64,000 nucleotides of DNA. Source: CAG-791 sp045546175. Its GTDB lineage: Bacteria; Bacillota; Clostridia; Lachnospirales; Lachnospiraceae. Numbering within the stretch: the stretch's first letter is position 1; the number at the start of each line of letters is the position of its first letter. Shown here in pieces: positions 49,821-57,588 of this stretch. Both the position numbers and the translations under genes were made by a program. The stretch lies in the NCBI GenBank assembly GCA_045546175.1, contig JAZQCI010000090.1:1-64000 (forward strand). Direction: 5' to 3'. The notes under the pieces are model-generated. The model had not been told where the DNA came from and did no database searches. It saw nothing but the letters and a program-made list of their open reading frames with translations.

Positions 49821-51119
49821 TCACTTCACTTCGGACATGCCGAACGGGAGGCCTTCGTTGAAGTTTCTCGCGTTCTCCATGGTGACGGCCGCGATCGCCT
49901 GCAGGGCCTCTCTCGTGAAGAAGGCCTGGTGTGAGGTCAGGATCAGGTTCGGGAACATGGTCAGTCTTGCCACGATATCCGTGTCGATCATCTCGTCCGA
50001 CCTGTCGTTGTAAACGTTGGGATCCTCTCCCTCGTAGACGTCCAGCGCCACGCAGTGGAATTTGTTCGCCTTGAGGCCTCTGATCAGCGCTTCGGGATCG
50101 ACCAGCGGTCCGCGGGATGTGTTGACCAGCATTACATTGTCCTTCATCATGGCGATCGCGTTGTCATCGATCAGATGATACGTTCCGTTCGGTCCCATGA
50201 CGAGCGGCGCATGGAGAGAGATCAGGTCAGCTTTCCTGAGGAGTTCCTCCTTGGTGACATACTTCAAGAGGCCCTTCTCCTCCAGGCTCATGTTCGGGAA
50301 AGCGTCCCAGCCCAGTACGGTCATGCCGTAGCCCTTCCAGATGTTGGGCATGATCTGGCCGGTCCTGCCGGTTCCCATGATGCCGGCCACCTTGTTGTGA
50401 AGGTCCAGTCCGAGGAGTCCGCTCAGGGCGAAATTGTTGTCCTTGACCTTGATATAGGATTTATGGATCCGGCGGTTGGCCGCCTGAAGGATGGTCATCG
50501 CGTGCTCCGCGACCGCATAAGGAGAATAAGCCGGCACGCGCAGAACCGTGATGCCGCACTCTGCCGCCGCCTTGGTGTCGACATTGTTGAAGCCGGCGCA
50601 GCGAAGAAGGATCAGCTTGACGCCGCACTCGCTCAGGATCTCTATCACTTCCCTGGGCGCTTCATCATTTACGAAAATGCAGACGGCGTCGTAGCCCTTG
50701 GCCAGGTTCGCAGACTCGATCGTCAGACGGCTGTTGAAATACTTGATGTCGACATTATAGGTCCCTTCGCCCTTGTCTCTGGAGAGCTCGCTGAAGAACA
50801 TGCGGTCATAGTCCTTGGTGCCGAAGAAAGCGACCTTGAGGACCTCTTTCTTCTTTGCCTTGGGCGCGATATCCGCCAGGACTTCTTCGATCTTCGCGAT
50901 CGCGTCTTCCTCGTCGGGGCCGTCAGCTGTGATATTAAGCACAGAACCTTTGGCGGCGTGCAGGCCGAGGATCTGTAGGACGTTATTGCCGGATGCAACA
51001 TTGCCGTTGCACTCGATCATTACTGCGCTCTTGAAATTGGTGCACGCCTGGGCGAGGAGCGCCGCAGGGCGCGCGTGGATTCCGAGAGGATTCTTAACTG
51101 TGTACTGCAGATTTTTCAT
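49821..51119 (-). CDS. HPr-domain / D-lactate dehydrogenase-like fusion
   Basis: 432 residues. Residues 1-88 are an HPr-like domain: 'NPLGIHARPAA' places a His at exactly position 15, the residue phosphorylated by Enzyme I. At position 46, the HPr-kinase serine in true HPr, there is Asn ('SGNNVLQILGL'). Residues 93-432 are a D-2-hydroxyacid dehydrogenase closest to D-LDH: NAD motif 'GIMGTGRTGQ', catalytic Arg336 in 'NTSRGPLVD', Glu363 in 'DVYEGED', His397 in 'TSHQAFFT'. The frame is continuous through the joint. It suggests PTS phosphorylation acting on pyruvate reduction, which is inference. AAAGGA precedes the ATG. Confidence 0.9.
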   Translation of the reverse strand: MKNLQYTVKNPLGIHARPAALLAQACTNFKSAVMIECNGNVASGNNVLQILGLHAAKGSVLNITADGPDEEDAIAKIEEVLADIAPKAKKKEVLKVAFFGTKDYDRMFFSELSRDKGEGTYNVDIKYFNSRLTIESANLAKGYDAVCIFVNDEAPREVIEILSECGVKLILLRCAGFNNVDTKAAAECGITVLRVPAYSPYAVAEHAMTILQAANRRIHKSYIKVKDNNFALSGLLGLDLHNKVAGIMGTGRTGQIMPNIWKGYGMTVLGWDAFPNMSLEEKGLLKYVTKEELLRKADLISLHAPLVMGPNGTYHLIDDNAIAMMKDNVMLVNTSRGPLVDPEALIRGLKANKFHCVALDVYEGEDPNVYNDRSDEMIDTDIVARLTMFPNLILTSHQAFFTREALQAIAAVTMENARNFNEGLPFGMSEVK

Positions 51120-51178
51120 TATCTTTTCCTTTTCTTTAAAATGACAGTGGACAGTTACCTACATAATATGCTACCGTC

Positions 51179-51207
51179 ATTATATACAATCTATACTAAC
51201 TGTTCAA
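51179..51207 (-). promoter_or_regulatory. Promoter of the HPr-LDH fusion gene
   Basis: -35 TTGAAC (51202-51207), 17-bp spacer, -10 TATAAT (51179-51184). A direct repeat ACAGTGGACAGT (about 51144-51155) in the leader is a possible regulator site. A small hairpin (51257-51276) lies further upstream in the divergent gap. Confidence 0.75.
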
Positions 51208-51323
51208 TTGCAGAACGCTCTATTTAGGCAATTATTAACAAATTGTAATTATTATTCCCGAATGCGAAGCATTTGGGATTTGGGGTGCTGAATAATTAAC
51301 GTCAAATAATGAAAGGAAAACTT

Positions 51324-51968
51324 ATGCTCCTCGGTGCTGTTTTCGATATGGACGGACTGATGTTTGATACTGAACGGGTTTACAGAGATACCTGGGTCCG
51401 CCTGGCGGATCTGTACGGTGTGCCTCATAATCCCGAGTTTCCCAAGGCGGTCTGCGGCACCAGCGGCAGGCATATGGTAGAAGTGATCCACTCCTACTAC
51501 CCTCAGGTCGACGCGCAGCGGTTCTGCGACGACTGTCTGCGGCTCGTGGATGAGAACCTGCAGGAAGAAGTGCCTGTCAAGAAAGGGCTGTATGAGATCC
51601 TGGAAGGCATGAAGAGGCGCGGCATCAGGATGGCGGTTGCCAGCAGCAGCCTGCCCGACCTGATCAGGAGGAACCTGAACAAAGCCGGGGTCTATGACTA
51701 TTTTGACGCCGTAATAAGCGGCACAGAGGTCGAGCACGGAAAGCCCGCTCCTGACATTTTCCTTCTCGCCGCTGAGAGGATCGGCCTGCCGCCTTCTCAG
51801 TGCTATGTGTTTGAGGACGGTCGCAACGGGATTTACGCGGGCGTCGCGGCGGGGTGCCGCACCATTATGATTCCCGACCTGACCGAGCCCGACGAGGAAA
51901 TCTGCAGGATCTGCTACGGGATCTACGAGGACCTGAGCACCGCATTCCATGCGTTGGAAAAAGAATAA
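51324..51968 (+). CDS. HAD-superfamily beta-phosphoglucomutase-like phosphatase
   Basis: 214 residues. Motif I 'FDMDGLMFDTE' (nucleophile Asp about residue 8), a helical cap (about 18-80), motif II 'VASSS', Lys in 'EHGKPAPDIFL' and motif IV 'FEDGRNGIYA' place it in the beta-PGM/phosphatase-like HAD subfamily. Substrate unknown. Start at 51324 uses AAAGGA 7 bp upstream, and an in-frame ATG at 51309 has no site. Divergent from the HPr-LDH gene. Confidence 0.88.
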   Translation: MLLGAVFDMDGLMFDTERVYRDTWVRLADLYGVPHNPEFPKAVCGTSGRHMVEVIHSYYPQVDAQRFCDDCLRLVDENLQEEVPVKKGLYEILEGMKRRGIRMAVASSSLPDLIRRNLNKAGVYDYFDAVISGTEVEHGKPAPDIFLLAAERIGLPPSQCYVFEDGRNGIYAGVAAGCRTIMIPDLTEPDEEICRICYGIYEDLSTAFHALEKE

Positions 51969-52017
51969 CGACTGCCGGGCGCTTCCGGGCGCTCTCACAC
52001 GAATGATGCGTAAAAGC

Positions 52018-52068
52018 CCGCAGCGAAAGACTGAGTGATCATAGCATATCATCAGTCTCTCGCTGCGG
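52018..52068. terminator. Bidirectional terminator between the HAD and leuA fusion genes
   Basis: 17-nt arms with one mismatch (52018-52034 with 52052-52068), preceded by AAAA and followed by TTTATTTG on the plus strand; shared by the two converging genes. Confidence 0.85.
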
Positions 52069-52131
52069 CCTTTATTTGTATTACTGCTTTTTGCGCCGCG
52101 CCGATTCAGAACCGGCTGCCGAGGTCGCGGG

Positions 52132-54138
52132 TCAGGACACCGCCTGCTTGGTCGCGATCTTGCGGTACTGGGCCGGAGATACCTCGAAGGTCTTCTTGAA
52201 GACTCTGGAGAAATGCTCCGCATTGGGGTAGCCGATGGAGTAGGAAATGTTCTCGATCGTCATGTTTCCGTTTCGAAGGAGCGTCTTGGCTCTCTTCATG
52301 CGGACGGCCGTGACCTGCTCGCCGAACGTCTTGCCGGATTTCTCGCGGATGTACTTGGAGATGTAAGGCGTGGAGAGATGGAACTCTTTTGCCATATCCT
52401 CGAGCGTGACGGTCTGATAGTTGGCCTGGATATAATTGAGCATGGCGATCAGCCTGTTGTCCTTCTCCAGCGCGTTATCCTGCAGCTGCGGAAGCTTGTT
52501 GACCGCAACCACCAGCGCGTTGATGGAGGCGTGGATGATATCCTCGTGAATGCCTACGCCCCAGTATGTCTTGCCGTTGCAGAGAATGCTGACATAGGCC
52601 ATGGCCTTGGAGGAGGATCCTCTTGAGAGCGCGTGCTCCTCATAGGAGGAGAGCTCGTAGCTGATGCCGTAATACTGCTTGATCGTATTGCTGACAGCGT
52701 CCAGACGGCCGTTTCCGTTGGCGTCGACGACGGTTCTGTTGTTGCCCGCGGCGATCGTGGCCTCGGCCATGATGCCGTCCGCCTGGCGGAAATGGCACTC
52801 CGGGATCGTAAAGTGCGGGGTGTAATCCACATAGCGGTCCGTGAAGATCTCGTAGACAGCCTGCGGCGCCAGCTCGCTGTGGGTCTCGTCGGAGACCTGC
52901 TTGACCGCGTAGCCCACCTCTTCTCTCATCTTCTCGGGGAGCACGATCGCGTAGTTCTGCCTCAGGACATACGCTACGCCGCCCTTTCCGGACTGGCTGT
53001 TGATGCGGATGACGTCCGAATCGTACGTTCTCGAGACGTCCTGCGGGTCGATCGGAAGATAAGGGACCGTCCACTTGTTGGGATCGTTCTGCTCTTTGTA
53101 AGCCATGCCCTTGGAGATGGCATCCTGGTGGGAACCGGAGAAGGCGCTGAATACGAGGTCGCCCGCATAGGGCTGCCTGGGATGAACGTACATACCGGTC
53201 AGCCTCTCGTAGGTCTCCCGGATCTGCGGCATATTGGAGAAATCCAGTTCGGGATCGATCCCGTATGCGAACAGGTTCATCGCCACTGCGACAATGTCCA
53301 CATTGCCGGTCCGCTCGCCGTTTCCGAACAGCGTTCCCTCGACGCGGTCCGCGCCCGCAAGGATACCCAATTCTGTGTCCGCCACGCCGCAGCCGCGGTC
53401 GTTGTGGGGATGGAGGCTGAGCACTACGCCGTCCCTGTACTTCATATTCTTATTCAGATACTCGATCTGGGAGGCGAAAATGTGGGGCATTGCCGTCTCT
53501 ACTGTCGCCGGAATATTGATAATGGCCTTCCAGTCGGGATTAGGCTGCCATACATCCAGAACGGCGTTGCATACCTCCAGGGCGTACTCCACCTCTGTTC
53601 CGTGGAAGCTCTCGGGGCTGTACTCAAACATGAAGTTTCCGTCGGTCTCTTCCGCCAGCTCCTTCAGAAGCTTTGCGCCGTCCACAGCGAGCTTCTTGAT
53701 CTCTTCTTTGTTCTTCTTAAAGACCTGCTCCCTCTGTGCGACGGAAGTTGAATTGTAAAGGTGAACAACGGCCTTTGGGGCTCCCTTCACCGCCTCAAAA
53801 GTCTTGCGGATGATGTGCTCTCTGGCCTGTGTCAGGACCTGGATCGTGACGTCGTCCGGGATCATATTTCTCTCAATGAGCGAACGCAGGAAGTCATACT
53901 CCGTCTCGGAAGCGGCGGGAAAGCCGACTTCGATCTCCTTAAACCCGACCTTTACCAGCATCTGGAAAAATTCGATCTTCTCCTCGAGGCTCATGGGCTC
54001 GATCAGGGCCTGGTTGCCGTCGCGCAGGTCGACGCTGCACCAGATGGGCGCTTTCTCAATATAGTCTTTTTTCGTCCACTCCATGCACTCCTGCGGGGGG
54101 AGAAAATATTGCCGCATGTACTTCTTGTAGTTCATCAT
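52132..54138 (-). CDS. leuA: 2-isopropylmalate synthase fused to an AraC-type DNA-binding domain
   Basis: 669 residues. Residues 1-~555 are a complete LeuA of the longer alpha-IPMS class: 'WCSVDLRDGNQAL' (catalytic start), 'EIEVGFPAAS', metal-binding 'SLHPHNDRGCG', 'GNGERTGNVD', then the LeuA dimer/regulatory domain ending near 'INALVVAVNKL'. Residues about 562-669 are a two-helix-turn-helix AraC domain: 'TVTLEDMAKEFHLSTPYISKYI' (part) and 'ENISYSIGYPNAEHFSRVFK', closing with 'SPAQYRK'. The frame is continuous. The protein may make the first leucine intermediate and bind DNA, possibly with leucine as signal; this is inference. ATG 54138 follows AGAGG by 10 bp. No other leu gene is near. Confidence 0.92.
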   Translation of the reverse strand: MMNYKKYMRQYFLPPQECMEWTKKDYIEKAPIWCSVDLRDGNQALIEPMSLEEKIEFFQMLVKVGFKEIEVGFPAASETEYDFLRSLIERNMIPDDVTIQVLTQAREHIIRKTFEAVKGAPKAVVHLYNSTSVAQREQVFKKNKEEIKKLAVDGAKLLKELAEETDGNFMFEYSPESFHGTEVEYALEVCNAVLDVWQPNPDWKAIINIPATVETAMPHIFASQIEYLNKNMKYRDGVVLSLHPHNDRGCGVADTELGILAGADRVEGTLFGNGERTGNVDIVAVAMNLFAYGIDPELDFSNMPQIRETYERLTGMYVHPRQPYAGDLVFSAFSGSHQDAISKGMAYKEQNDPNKWTVPYLPIDPQDVSRTYDSDVIRINSQSGKGGVAYVLRQNYAIVLPEKMREEVGYAVKQVSDETHSELAPQAVYEIFTDRYVDYTPHFTIPECHFRQADGIMAEATIAAGNNRTVVDANGNGRLDAVSNTIKQYYGISYELSSYEEHALSRGSSSKAMAYVSILCNGKTYWGVGIHEDIIHASINALVVAVNKLPQLQDNALEKDNRLIAMLNYIQANYQTVTLEDMAKEFHLSTPYISKYIREKSGKTFGEQVTAVRMKRAKTLLRNGNMTIENISYSIGYPNAEHFSRVFKKTFEVSPAQYRKIATKQAVS

Positions 54139-54257
54139 TGTTGCATTACCTCTCAATCATTTAAGATCGGTTTTTGAGGTGTGGAATCGATACTTGTAGT
54201 TAAATATTATCAAAAACCGTGATTTGATTTTATCCCTGTTGGGATGTAAATAGAATG

Positions 54258-54263
54258 ATTATA
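54258..54263 (-). promoter_or_regulatory. Probable -10 element in the leuA fusion leader
   Basis: TATAAT on the minus strand, 120 bp before the start; no convincing -35. The 292-bp gap 54139-54430 is AT-rich and otherwise contains only the apt terminator. The leader could hold an autoregulatory site for the AraC domain, but I see no clear pair of direct repeats. Confidence 0.4.
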
Positions 54264-54351
54264 TTTATTCTGTTTTAGTGATATTTTTTAACATTTTTCT
54301 GAGACACCTCTGAGGTAGTTTGCTCTCTCTCTGCTCTGCAGCCAAAAAAGA

Positions 54352-54391
54352 GCACTGCCCCGGCTGATCACTCTTTTGCCGGGCACAGTGC
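54352..54391 (-). terminator. apt terminator
   Basis: GC-rich hairpin with outer stem GCACTG/CAGTGC (54352-54357 with 54386-54391), then T6 on the minus strand, 40 bp beyond the apt stop. Confidence 0.8.
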
Positions 54392-54430
54392 CCCATTTTT
54401 ATCAATATTTAGATTATAGATTACTGCGGC

Positions 54431-54955
54431 TTACTTTCCTTCATAGACCAGCACGGAATCCACGCGATAGCCCTCCAGGAACTTGCGGCCGTTGAGGCCT
54501 GCCAGCTCGATCATGAACAGCATGTCCACAACTTCGCCGCCCAGCTTCTCGACGAGCTGCGCCATGGCTTTCGCCGTTCCGCCGGTCGCCAGAAGATCAT
54601 CGACTACCAGGCATTTCTGCCCGGGCTGTATCGCATCGATGTGCATTTCCAGCGTAGCCTTTCCGTATTCCAGGTCATAGTCCACGGAAATGGTCTTCCA
54701 AGGGAGTTTTCCCTTCTTGCGGATCAGTACCAGCGGCTTGTGAAGATTGTAGGCCAGTGCCGCGCCATAGATGAAGCCGCGGGACTCCGCGCCGACGATC
54801 ACGTCGAAATCGAGATCCTTGATCAGGTCCTGCATGGAATCGATCGCAAGCTGCAGACCGTCCGCATCCTGGAAGACTGTCGTGATGTCGCGGAACATGA
54901 TGCCTGGCTCCGGGAAGTCCGGAATTGTACGGATATAATCTTCTAACTTTTTCAT
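54431..54955 (-). CDS. apt: Adenine phosphoribosyltransferase
   Basis: Purine salvage enzyme making AMP from adenine and PRPP. 174 residues, normal length. 'FPEPGIMFRDIT' (residues 14-25), 'GAESRGFIYG' and the PRPP loop 'CLVVDDLLATGGTA' near residue 115 are intact. Monocistronic, with an extended -10 promoter just upstream and a terminator downstream. Confidence 0.96.
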   Translation of the reverse strand: MKKLEDYIRTIPDFPEPGIMFRDITTVFQDADGLQLAIDSMQDLIKDLDFDVIVGAESRGFIYGAALAYNLHKPLVLIRKKGKLPWKTISVDYDLEYGKATLEMHIDAIQPGQKCLVVDDLLATGGTAKAMAQLVEKLGGEVVDMLFMIELAGLNGRKFLEGYRVDSVLVYEGK

Positions 54956-55007
54956 GATTACCCCTTTTCTTTATGTAGTGGTGTTAGTGTACGCGGAATT
55001 CACTATG

Positions 55008-55016
55008 ATTATAGCA
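55008..55016 (-). promoter_or_regulatory. apt promoter (extended -10)
   Basis: TGC plus TATAAT on the minus strand, 53 bp before the apt start and overlapping the end of the L,D-transpeptidase gene region. The -35 is weak. Confidence 0.65.
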
Positions 55017-55026
55017 TGTTCAATTC

Positions 55027-56466
55027 TCACTGAGTATCCCCGTAATGGACCACGACCGGCATATTTTCCTCCACAAGCTCAAAAATCTCCGGCATCATGC
55101 TCGGCGGCGTATTGATGCAGCCGTGGGAGCCGCTCCATCGCCAGATATTTCCGCCGAAAGAGTAGCGCCAGTTTGCGTCATGGATGCCGATCCCGGTGTC
55201 TGTCAGGCGAATCCAGTATTTGACCGGAGTCTCATATCCCCACTCTCCGTCGTCCTGTTTGTCGCCGCGCAGCACTGTATCTCTCTTTTTGTCGTAGGCA
55301 AAAAAGGCTCCCGCCGGCGTCCTGTGCTCATTGTCATTGGTGCCGGAAACCACATCCGTCTCCAGGACCACGCCGCCGTCTTTGTAGATCCACAGGTGCT
55401 GCAGAGACAAGTCCACTTCCACGTAATCACCACCAAACCCGTGGTTGTCGTCCGGATCCGCCGCCTCCGTTCGCCAGTAGACCGGCTCGCGCTCGAGCTG
55501 TTCGTTTCCGTCCAGTTCTTCCCACAGCTGCTCAGCCTCATTCTTTTTGTCGATGCGGTAGCCGTAGTAGCCTTTGCCGGGAACCGTGATCTCGTCTCCC
55601 TCATGGGTCGTGAAGGGGTGCTCCTTGTAGACGGTGTCCACCTCGTCGGCCAGCTCCTTCACGAATTCCGTGATATGCTCGTCCCAGAGATCGTCGTCGC
55701 GGTAGTAGTCTCCCTCGTCGTCGACTTCCAGCCACTCCTTGAGCATGGGACCGTCGAGCACTTTTGTCTCACCGCCCGGAAGGTCATACACCACCCTGGC
55801 TCCGGCGAGATCATTGAGCTGCTCTACTTCCTCGCCAAGGTCCTCATCGTCCTTTCTGATCTCGGGAGAACTGTAGACTCCCTCTGCGCCGGCGAGGTCC
55901 AGGGTCTCTTTCTCCCCCTTGACTGCCCCGACGATCATCTCCTTTGCGAGCGACGGATCCAGCGTTGTTCCCTCCACTTCGGGCGTGACCACAAATTGTC
56001 CGTCTTCATATCCCAGATGGGCGTCCTCGGGCGCAGTCATATTCTCCTTCTTCAGCTGCGGCATCGAGTCGATGACCTCCTGCAGCTTCTCCTGAGAGTA
56101 CGCCTTTTCCTCACTGATCTCATAGGGCGTCTCCCTGTAAAGTCCAAGTCCCCACAGATACAGCTTCTGGTTCTCCATGAGCGATTCCAGACTTCCGTCG
56201 GAGACATAGTGGTACTCTATTTTTTCCCCCGGGATCCGCTCCTGCTTCCCTTCCCGGAATTGCACGGTCAGGTCATACTTTCCGAGAATCTCCTCCATCT
56301 CACTGACTGTATGGCCGGAAGCGTCTTCCCCATTGATCACCGTCCCGGGCATAAACACGCCCCGATAGTCAAGCGCTTTCATCCCGTACAGACTTCCGGC
56401 GAGCGCCGCCGCCGACAGCACAGCCGCGATCACTCCTTGTTTTACTTCATTTTTCCTCTCGATCAT
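55027..56466 (-). CDS. L,D-transpeptidase (YkuD) with peptidoglycan-binding-like domain
   Basis: 479 residues. A single N-terminal membrane helix (about 11-28) anchors it. Residues 40-330 carry two PG_binding_4-like units ('GTVINGEDASGHTVSEMEEIL'-type repeats). The C-terminal YkuD domain (about 350-479) has the catalytic 'WSGSHGCINTPPSM' with His and Cys. It should form 3-3 crosslinks or anchor proteins in peptidoglycan outside the membrane. An AGGG site lies 8 bp before the ATG. Not obviously linked to its neighbours. Confidence 0.92.
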   Translation of the reverse strand: MIERKNEVKQGVIAAVLSAAALAGSLYGMKALDYRGVFMPGTVINGEDASGHTVSEMEEILGKYDLTVQFREGKQERIPGEKIEYHYVSDGSLESLMENQKLYLWGLGLYRETPYEISEEKAYSQEKLQEVIDSMPQLKKENMTAPEDAHLGYEDGQFVVTPEVEGTTLDPSLAKEMIVGAVKGEKETLDLAGAEGVYSSPEIRKDDEDLGEEVEQLNDLAGARVVYDLPGGETKVLDGPMLKEWLEVDDEGDYYRDDDLWDEHITEFVKELADEVDTVYKEHPFTTHEGDEITVPGKGYYGYRIDKKNEAEQLWEELDGNEQLEREPVYWRTEAADPDDNHGFGGDYVEVDLSLQHLWIYKDGGVVLETDVVSGTNDNEHRTPAGAFFAYDKKRDTVLRGDKQDDGEWGYETPVKYWIRLTDTGIGIHDANWRYSFGGNIWRWSGSHGCINTPPSMMPEIFELVEENMPVVVHYGDTQ

Positions 56467-56540
56467 GTGAATAACCCTGTTCTCATCCCCAAGTCCCCCT
56501 ACCGGAAATGATACCGTATTATCAACTCAAGAATATAAAA

Positions 56541-56567
56541 CCCCCGAAAACCGGTCGTTCTCGGGGG
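56541..56567 (-). terminator. Terminator of the rplM-rpsI unit
   Basis: Stem of at least 7 bp (56541-56547 with 56561-56567), followed on the minus strand by TTTTAT, 27 bp beyond the true end of the rpsI reading frame at 56594. Its place supports 56594, not the internal TAG, as the real gene end. Confidence 0.85.
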
Positions 56568-56593
56568 TGTAAATACATATTGATCCGAAGAGA

Positions 56594-56989
56594 TTATCTC
56601 TTGGAGAACTGAGGTGCACGACGAGCGCCCTTCAAGCCGTATTTCTTTCTTTCCTTCATACGAGGGTCTCTTGTAAGGAAGCCGGCCTACTGCAGAACGG
56701 GTCTGAACTCAGCGTCTGCCGCGCAGAGAGCACGAGCGATACCGTGACGGATTGCGCCTGCCTGGCCTGTTGTGCCGCCGCCCTTGACAGTGATCTTGAA
56801 ATCATACTGATCAACAGTCTGGGTCTCAACGAGGGGCTGTCTCACGATAACCTTCAGAGTCTCAAGTCCGAAGTAATCATCGATTGTTCTGCCGTTGATG
56901 GTCATCTCGCCCTTACCGGGGGTCATAAAAACTCTGGCAACAGAGGATTTCCTTCTGCCTGTTCCATAGTAAGTGGTTGCTTTAGCCAT
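56594..56989 (-). pseudogene. rpsI: 30S ribosomal protein S9 gene with an in-frame TAG at codon 101
   Basis: The frame codes for 131 residues, the normal S9 length, from 'TYYGTGRRKSSVARV' to the expected C-terminal 'KYGLKGARRAPQFSKR'. Codon 101 (56687-56689) is TAG, where homologues have Lys or Arg ('LKRAG' context, here 'LQ-stop-AG'). Translation would stop after 100 residues and lose the tail that reaches the P-site tRNA. Everything after the TAG is perfectly kept, so a sequencing/assembly error or a very recent mutation is most likely; suppression is a remote option. It follows rplM by 23 bp. Confidence 0.88.
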
Positions 56990-57012
56990 TTTTATCTCCT
57001 TTCAGTCTCCGA

Positions 57013-57441
57013 TTAGAACTTAAGCTCTTCAGGCTTCTGGGCTGCGTGATTGTGCTCGCCGCCTTCGTAAACATAAAGCTTCTTGTACATCTGCTCGCCG
57101 AGTCTTCCCTTAGGAAGCATTCCGCGGACAGCCTTCTCGACAACCCTGACGGGCTTCTTCGCGAGCATCTCACGAAGTGTTGTGTACTTCGCGCTGCCGA
57201 CGTACTCGGAATGTCTGAAGTAGATCTTCTGATCAAGCTTCTTGCCGGTAACTTTGACCTTGCCGGCGTTGAGGATGATCACATAATCACCTGTGTCAAT
57301 AAAAGGGGTGAAGATCGGCTTGTTCTTGCCGCGAAGAACCTTCGCGACCTCAGAAGCAAGGCGACCAAGGGTCATATCGGTAGCGTCAACTACATACCAT
57401 TTTCTCTCGATCTTTGCTGCGCTAGGCATATAGGTTTTCAT
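57013..57441 (-). CDS. rplM: 50S ribosomal protein L13
   Basis: 142 residues, the usual length. 'WYVVDATDMTLGRLAS' at the start, 'DYVIILNAGKVKVTGKK', 'AVRGMLPKGRLGEQMYKKL' and 'YEGGEHNHAAQKP' are characteristic. Early assembly protein of the large subunit. GGAGG precedes the ATG. Paired with rpsI as in nearly all bacteria. Confidence 0.98.
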   Translation of the reverse strand: MKTYMPSAAKIERKWYVVDATDMTLGRLASEVAKVLRGKNKPIFTPFIDTGDYVIILNAGKVKVTGKKLDQKIYFRHSEYVGSAKYTTLREMLAKKPVRVVEKAVRGMLPKGRLGEQMYKKLYVYEGGEHNHAAQKPEELKF

Positions 57442-57588
57442 CTTATATCCTCCATTATCAGTTAACCGTCATAGATAGTCATTGGTGTGCGATTCGCAGT
57501 CGGTGTATGATCCAAAACCGGGGAGTTTGGGCATCAAAAAAGACGCAGTTCATCACCGTCGCACCCGAATATTATAGAATGCAGAAAT
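57442..57588 (-). promoter_or_regulatory. rplM leader, possible ribosomal-protein autoregulatory region
   Basis: The 147-bp gap between truA and rplM contains a T6 run after a weak GACG/CGTC hairpin (end of truA transcription) and further dyads such as GACTGCGAATCGCA near rplM. Firmicutes often have an L13-binding leader here. I can see structure but cannot match it to that motif by eye. Confidence 0.3.
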
